Assembly: GCA_027451865.1 (NCBI GenBank)
Contig: DAIDHW010000001.1
Coordinates: 1-64,000, forward strand
DNA length: 64,000 bases
Reading direction: 5' to 3'
Source of the DNA: Leptolyngbyaceae cyanobacterium clean351
GTDB taxonomy: Bacteria; Cyanobacteriota; Cyanobacteriia; DAIDHW01
Under the pieces are notes generated by a model, which saw nothing but the letters and a program-made list of their open reading frames with translations, was not told the DNA's origin and did no database searches. The position numbers and the translations under genes are program-made. Positions 1 to 7,852 of the stretch are shown here, piece by piece (the stretch's first letter is position 1; every line of letters starts with the position of its first letter).

Positions 1-1
1 G

Positions 2-616
2 GTCAGTAGTAGTACTATTAGTGGGAATTCGGCCAGCAACAGTGGCGGGGGGATTTATAACACTGGCACCCTGACGGTCAGCAGCAGTACTATCAGCAGC
101 AATTCGGCCAGCAACAGTGGCGGTGGGATTTATAACACTGGCACCCTGACGGTCAGCAGCAGTACTATCAGCAGCAATACCGCCAGCAACAAAGATGGGG
201 GTGGAATTTTTAACAATGGCACCCTGACGGTCAGCAGTAGTACTATTAGCGGCAATACCGCCAGCAACAAAGATGGGGGTGGAATTGCTAACTATGGCAC
301 CCTGCTAGTCAGTAGTAGTACTATTAGTGGCAACTCGGCTCAGTATGGGGGTGGGATTTACAACTTTGGCACCCTAACAGTCAGCAATAGTTTTATTAGT
401 GATAATTCGGCTGTCTTCAATGGAGGTGGGATTGACAACGCTGCCATCCTGACAGTCAGCAGTAGTTCTATTAGCGGTAACTCGGCTAGCTTCAATGGGG
501 GTGGGATTTTTAACGGTATTGTTCATGCTGGCACCCTGACGGTCAGTAATAGTACTATTAATGATAATACTGCCGGTAATAATGGGGGTGGCATCGCCAA
601 CTACAGCAGCCTTAGT
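2..616 (+). repeat. Tandem 72-87 bp coding repeats
   Basis: Successive units opening with GTCAG begin at 2, 77, 152, 230, 308, 380, 455 and 542. The spacings are 75, 75, 78, 78, 72, 75 and 87 bp, all multiples of three, so the reading frame is kept. Units 1 and 2 are nearly identical at the DNA level, and later units drift. Each unit encodes one beta-helix rung (S-STIS-N-A then GGGI-N). The array probably continues to the left of the window. Confidence 0.9.
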
Positions 617-2281
617 GTCTTGGGCAGCACCATCAGTGCCAACACTGCTAGCACTGGAGCTGGTGGCGGGATCTACAACAGCACCATCAGCCGGGCCACC
701 GCCTCCGTTAGTGGCTCTACCATTACCGCCAACCTGGCTAGCAAGGGGGCTGGCATCTACGCCGGGGGCACAGTTACAGTCACCTCCAGCACCATCACTG
801 GTAATAGTGCCAAGATTAATGGGGGTGGGATCTACGATGCGGGAGTATTGACTCTATCTGGTACCCCCATCAGTGCCAACACCGCCGGCAATAGTGGTGG
901 GGGACTCGAGGTCAAGAGTGGGGTTAGCCTCTACCTCAGCGGCATCACCATCAGCGGCAACACTGCGGCCAACGGCGCCGGCATCGAGAACCACGGCACC
1001 CTGACCCTCACTAACTCCCTGATTAGCAGCAACACCGCTAGCCTCAACGGGGGTGGCATCGCTAACTACGGCAGCCTCAATGTCCTGAGCAGCACCCTCA
1101 GCGGGAACACCGCCACCACTGGAGCTGGGGGCGGCATCCTTAACTACAGTGGGGCCACAGCTAATGTCAGCGGCACCACCATCAGCAGCAACACCGCCAA
1201 GACCAACGGGGGTGGCATCAGCAATGGTGGCGTCCTCAACGTGGTTATGTCCTTCCTGAAACGTAACCTAGCCTTTAGTAATGGCGGCGGCATCAACAAC
1301 AGCGGCACTGCCCTAGTCAGTGGTACCACCATCAGTGCCAACACCGCCCTCAACAGCGGGGCTGGGATTGAAAACAGCAGCACAATTACAGTCACCGGTA
1401 GCACCCTCACCGCTAACTTCTCCGCCAACGGCGCCGGCATCGAGAACCACGGCTCCGCCACCCTGACCAACAGCAGCATTTCCGGCAACACCGCCAAGAC
1501 CAATGGGGGTGGGATCGAAAACTTTGGCAGCACCAGTGTAGTTAACACCCCAATTACCGGTAACTCAGCTGCTAGTGGGGCAGGAGTATTCATCTACTCG
1601 GGGACCGTGAGTCTAGCAGCTACTAGCGGGGACCTGACAATTACAGACCCAATCGCTAAGGGAGGCTCCAACAGTCCTGGGTCCTTGGTAGTTACGGCTG
1701 CGAACGGCAACATCAACGTTGATGCCTCAGTGCTTGACCTGCAAGGGCCACTCCAAGTGTTTATGGAGAGCAGTCAAAATCTGACGATTGCCACCGGGGT
1801 ACAGATATCTTCCCTGGCTCTGGGGAGAGCAATTACCCTGGTGGCCCAGGGGAACTTTATCAATAATGGGGGGCCTGGGGCTCTGTCAGTAATCCAGGGG
1901 GCAAGTTACCTGGTCTACACCCATGACCCAGCTAATGCGGTCCTAGGGGGTCTAGGGGGGTCTGAGCAGTTTAATTCACCCTTCCCAACTCCCCCAGGTT
2001 TTACGGGGAGTGGCTTCTTGTTTGCGGTGCCCTCACCGGTGCCTGGGAGTGGGGCAGTTAAGCTACCGGTTCTGGTCTACGAGCTGGAGCGGGTGAAGTT
2101 TTCTCTGCCGGATGAGGTGTTTGATAATTTCGGTGAATTGCTGTTGCAAGTGTGCGCGAATGTCTCGCCGGCGGAGGGGATTCCGGCTTGTCAGGTGGGT
2201 CAGGTACCTAACTTTGATACGGTTCCTGATTTTCTCCACCATCTGCGGGAGAACCGGGACCTCCCTGAGCCCCTTCTGTAG
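2..2281 (+). CDS. Beta-helix repeat surface protein, 5' partial
   Basis: The frame is open from base 2 to a TAG at 2279-2281 (759 codons), so the 5' end lies outside the window and the TTG near 620 is only an internal codon. The first ~530 residues are tandem ~25-residue repeats of the type LTVSSSTISGNTA / GGGIYN, rich in Gly, Ser, Thr and Asn. This pattern is typical of right-handed parallel beta-helix proteins of the polymorphic outer-membrane or adhesin type. Residues after about 535 change to a haemagglutinin-like section (GDLTITDP, ANGNINVDAS) and a non-repetitive C-terminus with two Cys (QVCANV, IPACQ). A large secreted or surface-attached adhesin is likely. No signal peptide or anchor can be judged because the start is missing. 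Exact ligand unknown. Confidence 0.8.
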   Translation, partial: VSSSTISGNSASNSGGGIYNTGTLTVSSSTISSNSASNSGGGIYNTGTLTVSSSTISSNTASNKDGGGIFNNGTLTVSSSTISGNTASNKDGGGIANYGTLLVSSSTISGNSAQYGGGIYNFGTLTVSNSFISDNSAVFNGGGIDNAAILTVSSSSISGNSASFNGGGIFNGIVHAGTLTVSNSTINDNTAGNNGGGIANYSSLSVLGSTISANTASTGAGGGIYNSTISRATASVSGSTITANLASKGAGIYAGGTVTVTSSTITGNSAKINGGGIYDAGVLTLSGTPISANTAGNSGGGLEVKSGVSLYLSGITISGNTAANGAGIENHGTLTLTNSLISSNTASLNGGGIANYGSLNVLSSTLSGNTATTGAGGGILNYSGATANVSGTTISSNTAKTNGGGISNGGVLNVVMSFLKRNLAFSNGGGINNSGTALVSGTTISANTALNSGAGIENSSTITVTGSTLTANFSANGAGIENHGSATLTNSSISGNTAKTNGGGIENFGSTSVVNTPITGNSAASGAGVFIYSGTVSLAATSGDLTITDPIAKGGSNSPGSLVVTAANGNINVDASVLDLQGPLQVFMESSQNLTIATGVQISSLALGRAITLVAQGNFINNGGPGALSVIQGASYLVYTHDPANAVLGGLGGSEQFNSPFPTPPGFTGSGFLFAVPSPVPGSGAVKLPVLVYELERVKFSLPDEVFDNFGELLLQVCANVSPAEGIPACQVGQVPNFDTVPDFLHHLRENRDLPEPLL

Positions 2282-2306
2282 ACTACAGGAGCCTGTTAAA
2301 GCCCCC

Positions 2307-2942
2307 TCAACCTAGTTTGAAGCTGCGGTGGGGGACCCCAGTAGTGATGATTCCCGCAGAGGTATGGAAGTCCTCCTGCACCTTGGTAGTCAGGCGCCGG
2401 GAAACCAAGTGCACAATTTGGCGGAGGAGTCGGTCGCCCGTAGATTGCAGGAGGGGACGGGATATCCGGTGCATAAACCGGGGAAAGTAGACCGCCACCT
2501 GCAGGTCTAGGTGCCAATCCACCCAAGTCACCTCCCGGGGTCTTTCCACCTCGGGGGAGGCTCCGGCTAGCCCTAAAGCCGCCTGAAAGTCTACGGTGTA
2601 CCCTTGGAAGGCCATGTCAGTGGGAATGGTCTCAATGCGGTAAATGCCCTCTTCTTGAGGCAACAAACATAGGCTGATCCGGGGCTCAACATAGTAGTTG
2701 AAGGCTCCGAACCGACCAATGACTAAGTCATAACCATTGACGCCGATCGGTTCTACCTGCATGGGTTGGGCACAGCGACGAAACCAGCTACTGTGGTTAT
2801 CTAGGTAACCCATGACCTGGGGTACAGGAGCCTGTAATTCCATCACCCCGGCGAAGTGGTTTTGGTAAATAACTGGTTCAGGGCTGGCGGGGGCGATTTG
2901 CGCCTCCTCCTCACCTAAGGAGTCACTGGGTTCGGGATTCAT
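2307..2942 (-). CDS. DUF1997 family protein
   Basis: A 211-aa protein that resembles the cyanobacterial/plastid DUF1997 family, an SRPBCC-like fold of unknown function. The first ~25 residues are acidic and probably disordered. The core begins around FAGVMELQAPVPQVMGYL (position ~30) and holds the conserved stretches IGRFGAFNYYVEPRISL and VTWVDWHLDLQVAVYFP. There is no transmembrane segment or signal peptide. It stands alone, divergent from the glutaredoxin gene across ~137 bp and convergent with the surface-protein gene. No function can be assigned from sequence. Confidence 0.75.
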   Translation of the reverse strand: MNPEPSDSLGEEEAQIAPASPEPVIYQNHFAGVMELQAPVPQVMGYLDNHSSWFRRCAQPMQVEPIGVNGYDLVIGRFGAFNYYVEPRISLCLLPQEEGIYRIETIPTDMAFQGYTVDFQAALGLAGASPEVERPREVTWVDWHLDLQVAVYFPRFMHRISRPLLQSTGDRLLRQIVHLVSRRLTTKVQEDFHTSAGIITTGVPHRSFKLG

Positions 2943-3079
2943 AGGGTCTGCCGCTGCCTCGAAGCCGTGTATCTAGTTCCCTAACTTAGCAAAAAGTGCC
3001 CATAAATCCTTGCCAGCCAGGGGCACTAACAGGCTTAGAATTAAGAGACTGTCCATCTCAAATTAAACTCGAAATTCTG

Positions 3080-3337
3080 ATGGTAGCAAAGGTAGAAATC
3101 TACACATGGCAGACCTGCCCATTCTGCATCCGAGCCAAGGCCTTGTTGGCTCGTAAGGGGGTTGACTATATTGAGTATCGCGTTGATGGTGATGAGAGGG
3201 CACGCGGTAATATGGCTCAAAGAGCTCACGGGCAGCGCACTGTGCCCCAGATTTTCATTAACGATCAACACGTGGGCGGCTGTGATGATCTATACGATCT
3301 AGACCGCCAGGGTGGTCTTGACCCCCTGCTGACATGA
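3080..3337 (+). CDS. grxC: Glutaredoxin 3
   Basis: An 85-aa dithiol glutaredoxin that reduces disulfides and glutathione mixed disulfides in the cytoplasm. The CPFC active site (WQTCPFCIRAKALL) lies near residues 12-15, followed by the cis-Pro motif RTVPQIFIND and the glutathione-binding GGCDDL. An in-frame start further upstream (2996) would add 28 residues that match nothing, so the ATG at 3080 is preferred although no clear Shine-Dalgarno precedes it. A TTGCCA (3010) and TAGAAT (3036) lie upstream but are 20 bp apart, which is long for a promoter. The stop overlaps the gshB start as ATGA, so the pair is translationally coupled and keeps glutathione synthesis next to its user. Confidence 0.92.
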   Translation: MVAKVEIYTWQTCPFCIRAKALLARKGVDYIEYRVDGDERARGNMAQRAHGQRTVPQIFINDQHVGGCDDLYDLDRQGGLDPLLT

Positions 3338-4320
3338 AGATAACTTTCATCATTGACCCAATTCGGGGTTTGGACCCAGGTCATGACACTAGTGTAGCCC
3401 TGATGGAAGCTGCCCAAGAATTAGGCCATGAGGTGTGGATCACCGAGCCTAGATACCTAAGTGTGGCGGAGAGTAAGGCTTGGGCAGAGGTCCGGCCAAT
3501 TCGCTTGTTTCCGGTTGAACTATTGGGAGAGCGCTGGGTTCCCCCGATCCCCTGGTTCGAGTGCGGCGAGTCCCAGCGAGTGCTTCTGGAGTCTATGGAT
3601 GCTGTGTTTATTCGTCCCGACCCCCCCGTTGACACTGCCTACCTTTTTGCCACCTATATCCTCGACTACCTTGATCCCCAGAAGACTCTAGTGATCAACT
3701 CCCCGGCCGGACTGCGGTTGGCTAACGAGAAAATGTATGCGCTGCAATTTCCCCAGGCTATTCCCCAAACCATTGTCACCCACGAAAAAGCCTTAATCAG
3801 GGACTTTGTGGGTCGCCTGGGATCGGCAGTGCTAAAACCCCTAGGGGGAAAGGCGGGAGAGGGGATCCTTTTTCTGGAGGCTGGGGACCGCAACCTTAAC
3901 TCCTTGATCGAAATTAGCACTCACCAAGGCCGCCTGCCGGTAATGATCCAAGCCTATATCCCGGAGGCTCAGGAGGGGGACAAACGGATTATCCTCCTCG
4001 CAGGAGAACCCATAGGAGCGGTCAACCGAGTGCCCACGGGCAGCGAGTTCCGCAGTAACATGGCCGTTGGTGGCCGGGTGGTCCACACCGAGATCACCCC
4101 CCGGGAACGGGACATTTGTGCCCAGTTAGCCCCAGCCCTGGCCCGAGATGGCCTGGTATTTGTAGGCATTGATGTGATTGGGGGATACCTGACGGAGGTT
4201 AACGTCACCAGCCCCACCGGGGTTCGGGAAATTGACCGCTTAGATGGCACTAAACTGGGACGACAGGTAATTGAGTGGCTAGCGGCACAATCTAGCCCGG
4301 GACGATCTGGCCCGCTTTAA
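3334..4320 (+). CDS. gshB: Glutathione synthetase
   Basis: A 328-aa ATP-grasp enzyme that joins gamma-glutamylcysteine and glycine to make glutathione. It starts with MKITFIIDPIRGLDPGHDTS, which is close to other bacterial GshB. The middle holds the ATP-grasp lysine and glycine loop (VLKPLGGKAGEGI, ~residue 166) and the C-terminal part has EVNVTSPTGVREID, which contributes metal and ATP contacts. The length is normal for the family (~315-330). The start overlaps grxC by 4 bp. The 3' end overlaps the converging recF gene by 29 bp, so the two mRNAs are complementary at their ends. Confidence 0.95.
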   Translation: MKITFIIDPIRGLDPGHDTSVALMEAAQELGHEVWITEPRYLSVAESKAWAEVRPIRLFPVELLGERWVPPIPWFECGESQRVLLESMDAVFIRPDPPVDTAYLFATYILDYLDPQKTLVINSPAGLRLANEKMYALQFPQAIPQTIVTHEKALIRDFVGRLGSAVLKPLGGKAGEGILFLEAGDRNLNSLIEISTHQGRLPVMIQAYIPEAQEGDKRIILLAGEPIGAVNRVPTGSEFRSNMAVGGRVVHTEITPRERDICAQLAPALARDGLVFVGIDVIGGYLTEVNVTSPTGVREIDRLDGTKLGRQVIEWLAAQSSPGRSGPL

Positions 4321-5398
4321 CTATTAACACTTGGGCGCAGGTCAACCATTCCTGGGCAAAGGCCCCCAAGTGGGTGCTAGTAATGAGGGTTTGATAGCTT
4401 CCTCCTAAGGATTCGAGCAACTGTTGTTGACGTCGGACGTCCAGTTCCGCTAGGACATCATCCAGAAGCAGCAAGGGAGTCTCCCCCACCACCTGGGCAA
4501 TCAGTTGTAGTTCGGCTAGCTTTATGGCTATCACGGCGGTGCGCTGTTGACCCTGGGAGCCGTACTGCCGGGCAGAGGTTTGGTTAAGGATTAGTTCAAC
4601 TTCATCTCGATGAGGTCCTACTAGAGTGGTGCCTTGGTACAGTTCGGCACTGGAGCGCTCCTGCAGCCGGGACTGGAAAGCTGCCTCGATCTCGGCCGCC
4701 TCTCCTAGACCAAGGCCAGTATTGGGAGCATAGACAACCCGGAGCGATTCCTGGCCGAAACTCAGTTGTTGATGCCAAGTGTTAGCGAGGGGAGCTAGGC
4801 GGTCTAAAGCCCGCTGTCGCCGTCGGATTACCCGGGTCCCTAGGGCAGCTAACTGCTCATTCCAAATTGCCAACTGGAGTGGATCGGGACCATTAGGGGA
4901 GCGCAATAGGGCATTGCGCTGGCGTAGCACTCGGCTATATTCCCCTAGGATGTGGGCGTAGAGAGGTTCAAGTTGAGTCAGTAGCCGGTCCAGCCAAGAG
5001 CGGCGGCGCTCAGGCCCACCACGCACTAATTCCAGGTCCAGACTGGAAAACTGGACTAAATTGAGGGAGCCCAGGAAATCCAGGTGCCGCCGCAGGACTT
5101 CGCGGTTGAGACTAACGGTACGCCGCCCATTACTGCGCAGTACTAAACCCAATTCCAGAGGGCCATTTTCCCGCTGCACTTGGGCTTCTACGTGCGCCAG
5201 GGTAGCTGCTGTGTTAACCAGCTCCCGGTCACGAGTAGTCCGGTGGGAACCTAGGGTAGCCATCAATTCCACAGCTTCCAGGATATTCGTTTTCCCCTGG
5301 GCGTTTTCCCCGAGCAGAATAGTTTTGGGTGCGCAAAAGTCAACGGTCTGCTGGGCATAGTTACGAAACTGCTGCAGGTGCAGGGTGCGCAAAAACAT
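4292..5398 (-). CDS. recF: DNA replication and repair protein RecF
   Basis: A 368-aa SMC-like ATPase that loads RecA at single-strand gaps through the RecFOR pathway. The start is MFLRTLHLQQFRNYA. The Walker A motif GENAQGKT is at ~residues 31-38. The ABC signature region is YGSQGQQRTAVIAIKLAE and Walker B is LLLLDDVLAELD near residue 315. GPHRDEVEL, typical of RecF, lies between them. The length is normal. It is divergent from psaL and is not next to dnaN or gyrB, as is common in cyanobacteria. Confidence 0.95.
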   Translation of the reverse strand: MFLRTLHLQQFRNYAQQTVDFCAPKTILLGENAQGKTNILEAVELMATLGSHRTTRDRELVNTAATLAHVEAQVQRENGPLELGLVLRSNGRRTVSLNREVLRRHLDFLGSLNLVQFSSLDLELVRGGPERRRSWLDRLLTQLEPLYAHILGEYSRVLRQRNALLRSPNGPDPLQLAIWNEQLAALGTRVIRRRQRALDRLAPLANTWHQQLSFGQESLRVVYAPNTGLGLGEAAEIEAAFQSRLQERSSAELYQGTTLVGPHRDEVELILNQTSARQYGSQGQQRTAVIAIKLAELQLIAQVVGETPLLLLDDVLAELDVRRQQQLLESLGGSYQTLITSTHLGAFAQEWLTCAQVLIVKAGQIVPG

Positions 5399-5535
5399 GA
5401 TACGTATATAGTCCTAGAAAACTAACCACGGATAAACTTTTCTGAAGTTGCCGCAAAATTTTGCAGTTGGAGGACCCTTAACTGTTTAGAATGCCACTAA
5501 AGCACTTGTGCAGAGCTTAACTCTAAGGAAAACCT

Positions 5536-6009
5536 ATGGCCAAGGATACTGGACTGATTCAACCCTACGGCGGCGACCCCTTTGCCGGCCACCTGTCTAC
5601 CCCTATTAGCGCCTCAGAATTTACTAAAACCTTCATTGGCAACTTGCCAGCCTACCGCAAAGGCCTCTCTCCACTGCTCCGGGGACTGGAGATTGGGCTT
5701 GCCCATGGATACTTTATCATTGGTCCCTGGGTGAAACTCGGGCCCCTGCGGGATTCCGAAGTTGCTAACCTAGGCGGCCTAATTTCCGGTCTGGCTTTGC
5801 TTCTTATTGCCACTGCTTGCCTTTCAGTCTACGGTCTAGTGTCTTTTCACACTGATGCCAGCTCTGGGGATGAACTGCAGTCTGCCTCCGGCTGGAGTGC
5901 TTTCACAGGAGGCTTCTTCCTGGGCGCAACCGGTAGTGCCCTGGTAGCCTTCCTATTGCTTGAGAACTTCTCAACCGTTGACGGGATCATGCGGGGCTTA
6001 TTTAATTAG
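5536..6009 (+). CDS. psaL: Photosystem I reaction centre subunit XI
   Basis: A 157-aa thylakoid membrane protein that holds PSI monomers together in the trimer. Recognisable stretches are GGDPFAGHLSTPIS, TFIGNLPAYRKGLSP, GYFIIGPWVKLGPLRDSEV and the C-terminal FSTVDGIMRGLFN. Two or three hydrophobic helices lie at ~50-65, 76-103 and 118-142. AAGGA about 7 bp upstream of the ATG is a good ribosome site. A TAGAAT at 5487 could be a -10 element, but TTGCAG at 5461 is 20 bp away. No psaI reading frame was seen on either side. A hairpin follows directly downstream. Confidence 0.97.
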   Translation: MAKDTGLIQPYGGDPFAGHLSTPISASEFTKTFIGNLPAYRKGLSPLLRGLEIGLAHGYFIIGPWVKLGPLRDSEVANLGGLISGLALLLIATACLSVYGLVSFHTDASSGDELQSASGWSAFTGGFFLGATGSALVAFLLLENFSTVDGIMRGLFN

Positions 6010-6020
6010 CGATTGGTGTC

Positions 6021-6054
6021 TAACCTGTTCCTGCCCTTGGGGGGGAATAGGTTA
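6021..6054 (+). terminator. Hairpin after psaL
   Basis: TAACCTGTTCC (6021-6031) pairs with GGAATAGGTTA (6044-6054) over 11 bp with one G-T wobble and a 12-base loop. It lies 11 bp after the psaL stop. There is no T-run, so it may stabilise the 3' end or attenuate rather than act as a full intrinsic terminator. Confidence 0.5.
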
Positions 6055-6166
6055 GCGGTGGAGGGGAGGACCCTGGAGAGCCAAGCCTGTCCCGGTGAAT
6101 CGGAGGGGGAGGTTGTGGCTATCTTTATTGGGCGGGAATGTGAAAGTTGTTCTGGAGGAGAGTGCT

Positions 6167-6508
6167 GTGGATACGTTACTGACGTTTTTGGTCTTCGTGG
6201 CATCCTACGTTTTCTCCGCCTACGTGTCTCAATTGATTTTCGCCCGTCTAGGTGTGCAAAACGCCTGGCTGGCTTGGGTGCCAGTAGCTAACCTATACCC
6301 CACCTATGTGGCAGGGGAGGAAGGACAGCCCGTGCTCTGGACAATTTTGGCAGTCATTCCCCTGGTCAACATTATTTCCGGCATCAAAGCAATCATCGCT
6401 TGGGTCAAAATTCTTGGCAAACTTAACAAGAGTCCCTGGTTGCTGCTGCTACTTTTGGTGCCCTACATTGGCACATTCGTATTTTTCGGTTATCTCGCCT
6501 TCAGTTAG
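6167..6508 (+). CDS. Small membrane protein, DUF5684-like (copy 1)
   Basis: A 113-aa protein with about four hydrophobic segments. A longer in-frame start exists at 6095, but GGAGGAG ends about 6 bp before the GTG at 6167, and that start gives the same length as the neighbouring paralogue. Key motifs are LGVQNAWLAWVPVANLYP, AGEEGQPVLW, PLVNIISGIKAIIAWVKI and LLVPYIG. The pattern of a short aromatic-rich loop and PLVNI resembles DUF5684-type membrane proteins, whose function is unknown. It is ~150 bp from its paralogue and just downstream of psaL, but nothing in the sequence links it to PSI. Confidence 0.75.
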   Translation: MDTLLTFLVFVASYVFSAYVSQLIFARLGVQNAWLAWVPVANLYPTYVAGEEGQPVLWTILAVIPLVNIISGIKAIIAWVKILGKLNKSPWLLLLLLVPYIGTFVFFGYLAFS

Positions 6509-6612
6509 GGTTAGCTTACCGGTCCTTGGCTAGTTTTTAAAAATTTGACTATAAATATTGGACTAGGGGACACAGAGTTAAAGTGGTCTTAGGAAAACCT
6601 TAATCCGTCTAA

Positions 6613-6629
6613 CTATCAGATTCTGATAG
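6613..6629 (+). promoter_or_regulatory. Perfect inverted repeat upstream of copy 2
   Basis: CTATCAG-ATT-CTGATAG is a perfect 7-bp inverted repeat with a 3-base centre, 32 bp before the ATG at 6662. Its symmetry suits a repressor operator or a leader hairpin. It is absent upstream of copy 1, so the two copies are probably controlled differently. Confidence 0.4.
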
Positions 6630-6661
6630 AGTCTCTGAAAGCCTATCCTACTGGAGAATAT

Positions 6662-7000
6662 ATGCATCGTCTTCCCCTTGTAATCAGCCTAGCATCCTAT
6701 ATTTTCGGTGCCTACGCGTCGCAGCAAATCTTTAGTAGACTTGGAGTGCAAAGCGCCTGGTTAGCTTGGATACCTGTCGTCGGTTTGTACCCGACTTTTG
6801 TGGCAGGAGAGGAAGGACAGCCCTTGCTGTGGACGATCCTGGCTTTCATTCCTCTGGTAAACATTATTTCTGGCATCAAAGCCATTATTGCCTGGGTGAA
6901 GATTGCCGGAAAGCTTGGCAAGTCTCCCTGGATATTGCTGGTATTTCTGGTGCCCTACGTGGGCAGTTTCATAGCCTTCTGGTACCTAGCCTTCGCCTAA
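6662..7000 (+). CDS. Small membrane protein, DUF5684-like (copy 2)
   Basis: A 112-aa paralogue of the gene just upstream, alignable end to end with roughly 70% identical residues. The longest shared block includes IPLVNIISGIKAIIAWVKI, and AGEEGQP is also identical. A GGAG ribosome site lies ~7 bp before the ATG. It has its own ~150-bp leader with an inverted repeat, so it may be transcribed separately. About four membrane helices are predicted by eye. Function unknown. Confidence 0.75.
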   Translation: MHRLPLVISLASYIFGAYASQQIFSRLGVQSAWLAWIPVVGLYPTFVAGEEGQPLLWTILAFIPLVNIISGIKAIIAWVKIAGKLGKSPWILLVFLVPYVGSFIAFWYLAFA

Positions 7001-7248
7001 GGGCTTTTCGCATAGACAGCCTTGAGCTCTCACCCAATCCCTGTCGGGTGCAAGCGGGTCTGCTAAATAGGTCCTCCCTTGCGCCCAGACTGCGAACCGG
7101 GAGATTTTTCTCCTCAAGAGACGGGGAAGGGACCTGGAGTCCTACAAGGTTTAGTATTAGTTGACTCGCCTATCTCAGGATCACATCTGGTTTTGGCAGT
7201 TAGTTCAATTACCCTAGAGTCAGTACAGTATCCCCAAGGAAAACTCAC

Positions 7249-7443
7249 ATGCTGAGACTCAAACATCGCCGGCTCCTTTTTCTACTGCTGCTAGCGGTGT
7301 TGGCGGGGGGGTCGATGGCTGCCTATAGTCAGGTGGATGCTGGCTTCCTGAGTAAGACTGTGGTGTTGATAACCTTTCAGCAGCTAGCGGCGATAGCTAT
7401 TTATCTACTTTGCTTTGGCTGGGACCTGCCGCGTACCCGGTGA
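7249..7443 (+). CDS. Small two-helix membrane protein
   Basis: A 64-aa frame with a basic N-terminus (MLRLKHRR) followed by a strongly hydrophobic helix (LLFLLLLAVLAGG) and a second one at ~37-57. AAGGAAA lies ~8 bp before the ATG, which supports translation. I do not recognise the family. The first segment could be an uncleaved anchor. It is followed by a GC-rich hairpin and a converging gene. Confidence 0.55.
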   Translation: MLRLKHRRLLFLLLLAVLAGGSMAAYSQVDAGFLSKTVVLITFQQLAAIAIYLLCFGWDLPRTR

Positions 7444-7462
7444 AACCCAGAACCTGTGCCGG

Positions 7463-7488
7463 CGCCCCCAAGTTCAGGCTCGGGGGCG
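7463..7488 (+). terminator. GC-rich hairpin between converging genes
   Basis: CGCCCCC (7463-7469) pairs perfectly with GGGGGCG (7482-7488) across a 12-base loop. It sits between the 3' ends of two converging genes and could stop transcription from both sides. There is no clear T-run. Confidence 0.4.
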
Positions 7489-7533
7489 GCTTGGCGTGCC
7501 AATCTCAGACTTCTACGAGAGAGACAGTAGAAT

Positions 7534-7764
7534 CTAGATGGTGGGCAGTTGGGCGCTAGCATAGGCGTCCAGGCTGGCGGCAGGTACCCGTTGGCTGTAG
7601 TCAATTCTTACACCCGTGAGGCCTTGGGAAAGCCGTTCAAAGGAGCTAGAGCGCCAGTTGCGCTCGTGAATAGGTTTAGACTGCTCACCTAGAAAGTAGG
7701 CCAGGGAACCAACCAGGGCCACTGCTACCCACCCGACTAGAAACAGGGCTGTCAAGATAATCAT
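7534..7764 (-). CDS. Small single-helix thylakoid-type protein (Psb35-like candidate)
   Basis: A 76-aa protein with one N-terminal membrane helix (LFLVGWVAVALVGSLAYFLG) followed by GEQSKPIHERNWRSSSFE and a polar tail. This is a conserved cyanobacterial small protein. From memory it resembles the Ssl2148/Psb35 type that stabilises the CP47 module, but I cannot confirm the name. AGGAG lies 8 bp before the ATG. Upstream is a strong sigma-70-type promoter whose -10 region is overlapped by an HLR1-like direct repeat, the site of the light-stress regulator RpaB, which fits a photosystem role. Confidence 0.75.
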   Translation of the reverse strand: MIILTALFLVGWVAVALVGSLAYFLGEQSKPIHERNWRSSSFERLSQGLTGVRIDYSQRVPAASLDAYASAQLPTI

Positions 7765-7794
7765 GGGGAGTTCTCCTCTAAGCTATTGTTGCTA

Positions 7795-7812
7795 ACTGTA
7801 AACAAATATAAC
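7795..7812 (-). promoter_or_regulatory. HLR1-like RpaB site
   Basis: On the minus strand GTTATATT-TG-TTTACAGT gives two 8-bp imperfect direct repeats with a 2-bp spacer. Each matches the HLR1 consensus KTTACAWW at 7 of 8 bases. The site overlaps the -10 element and the expected start of transcription, the position where RpaB represses high-light genes in low light. The function here is inferred. Confidence 0.5.
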
Positions 7813-7834
7813 AAAACCTTGCCAGAAATGTCAA
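7805..7834 (-). promoter_or_regulatory. Sigma-70-type promoter
   Basis: On the minus strand the -35 TTGACA is the complement of 7829-7834 and the -10 TATATT is the complement of 7805-7810, with an 18-bp spacer. Transcription would start near 7798, ~34 bp before the ATG of the small membrane protein gene. Confidence 0.65.
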
Positions 7835-7852
7835 CACTTGGTAGAGGGCGCC

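Noticed and set aside
1144-1593. Long minus-strand frame inside the repeat protein gene
   Set aside because: Low-complexity mirror of the repeat codons (Pro/Leu-rich); no ribosome site or family resemblance.
5399-6166. psaI next to psaL
   Set aside because: No ~38-aa single-helix frame of PsaI type was found on either side of psaL.
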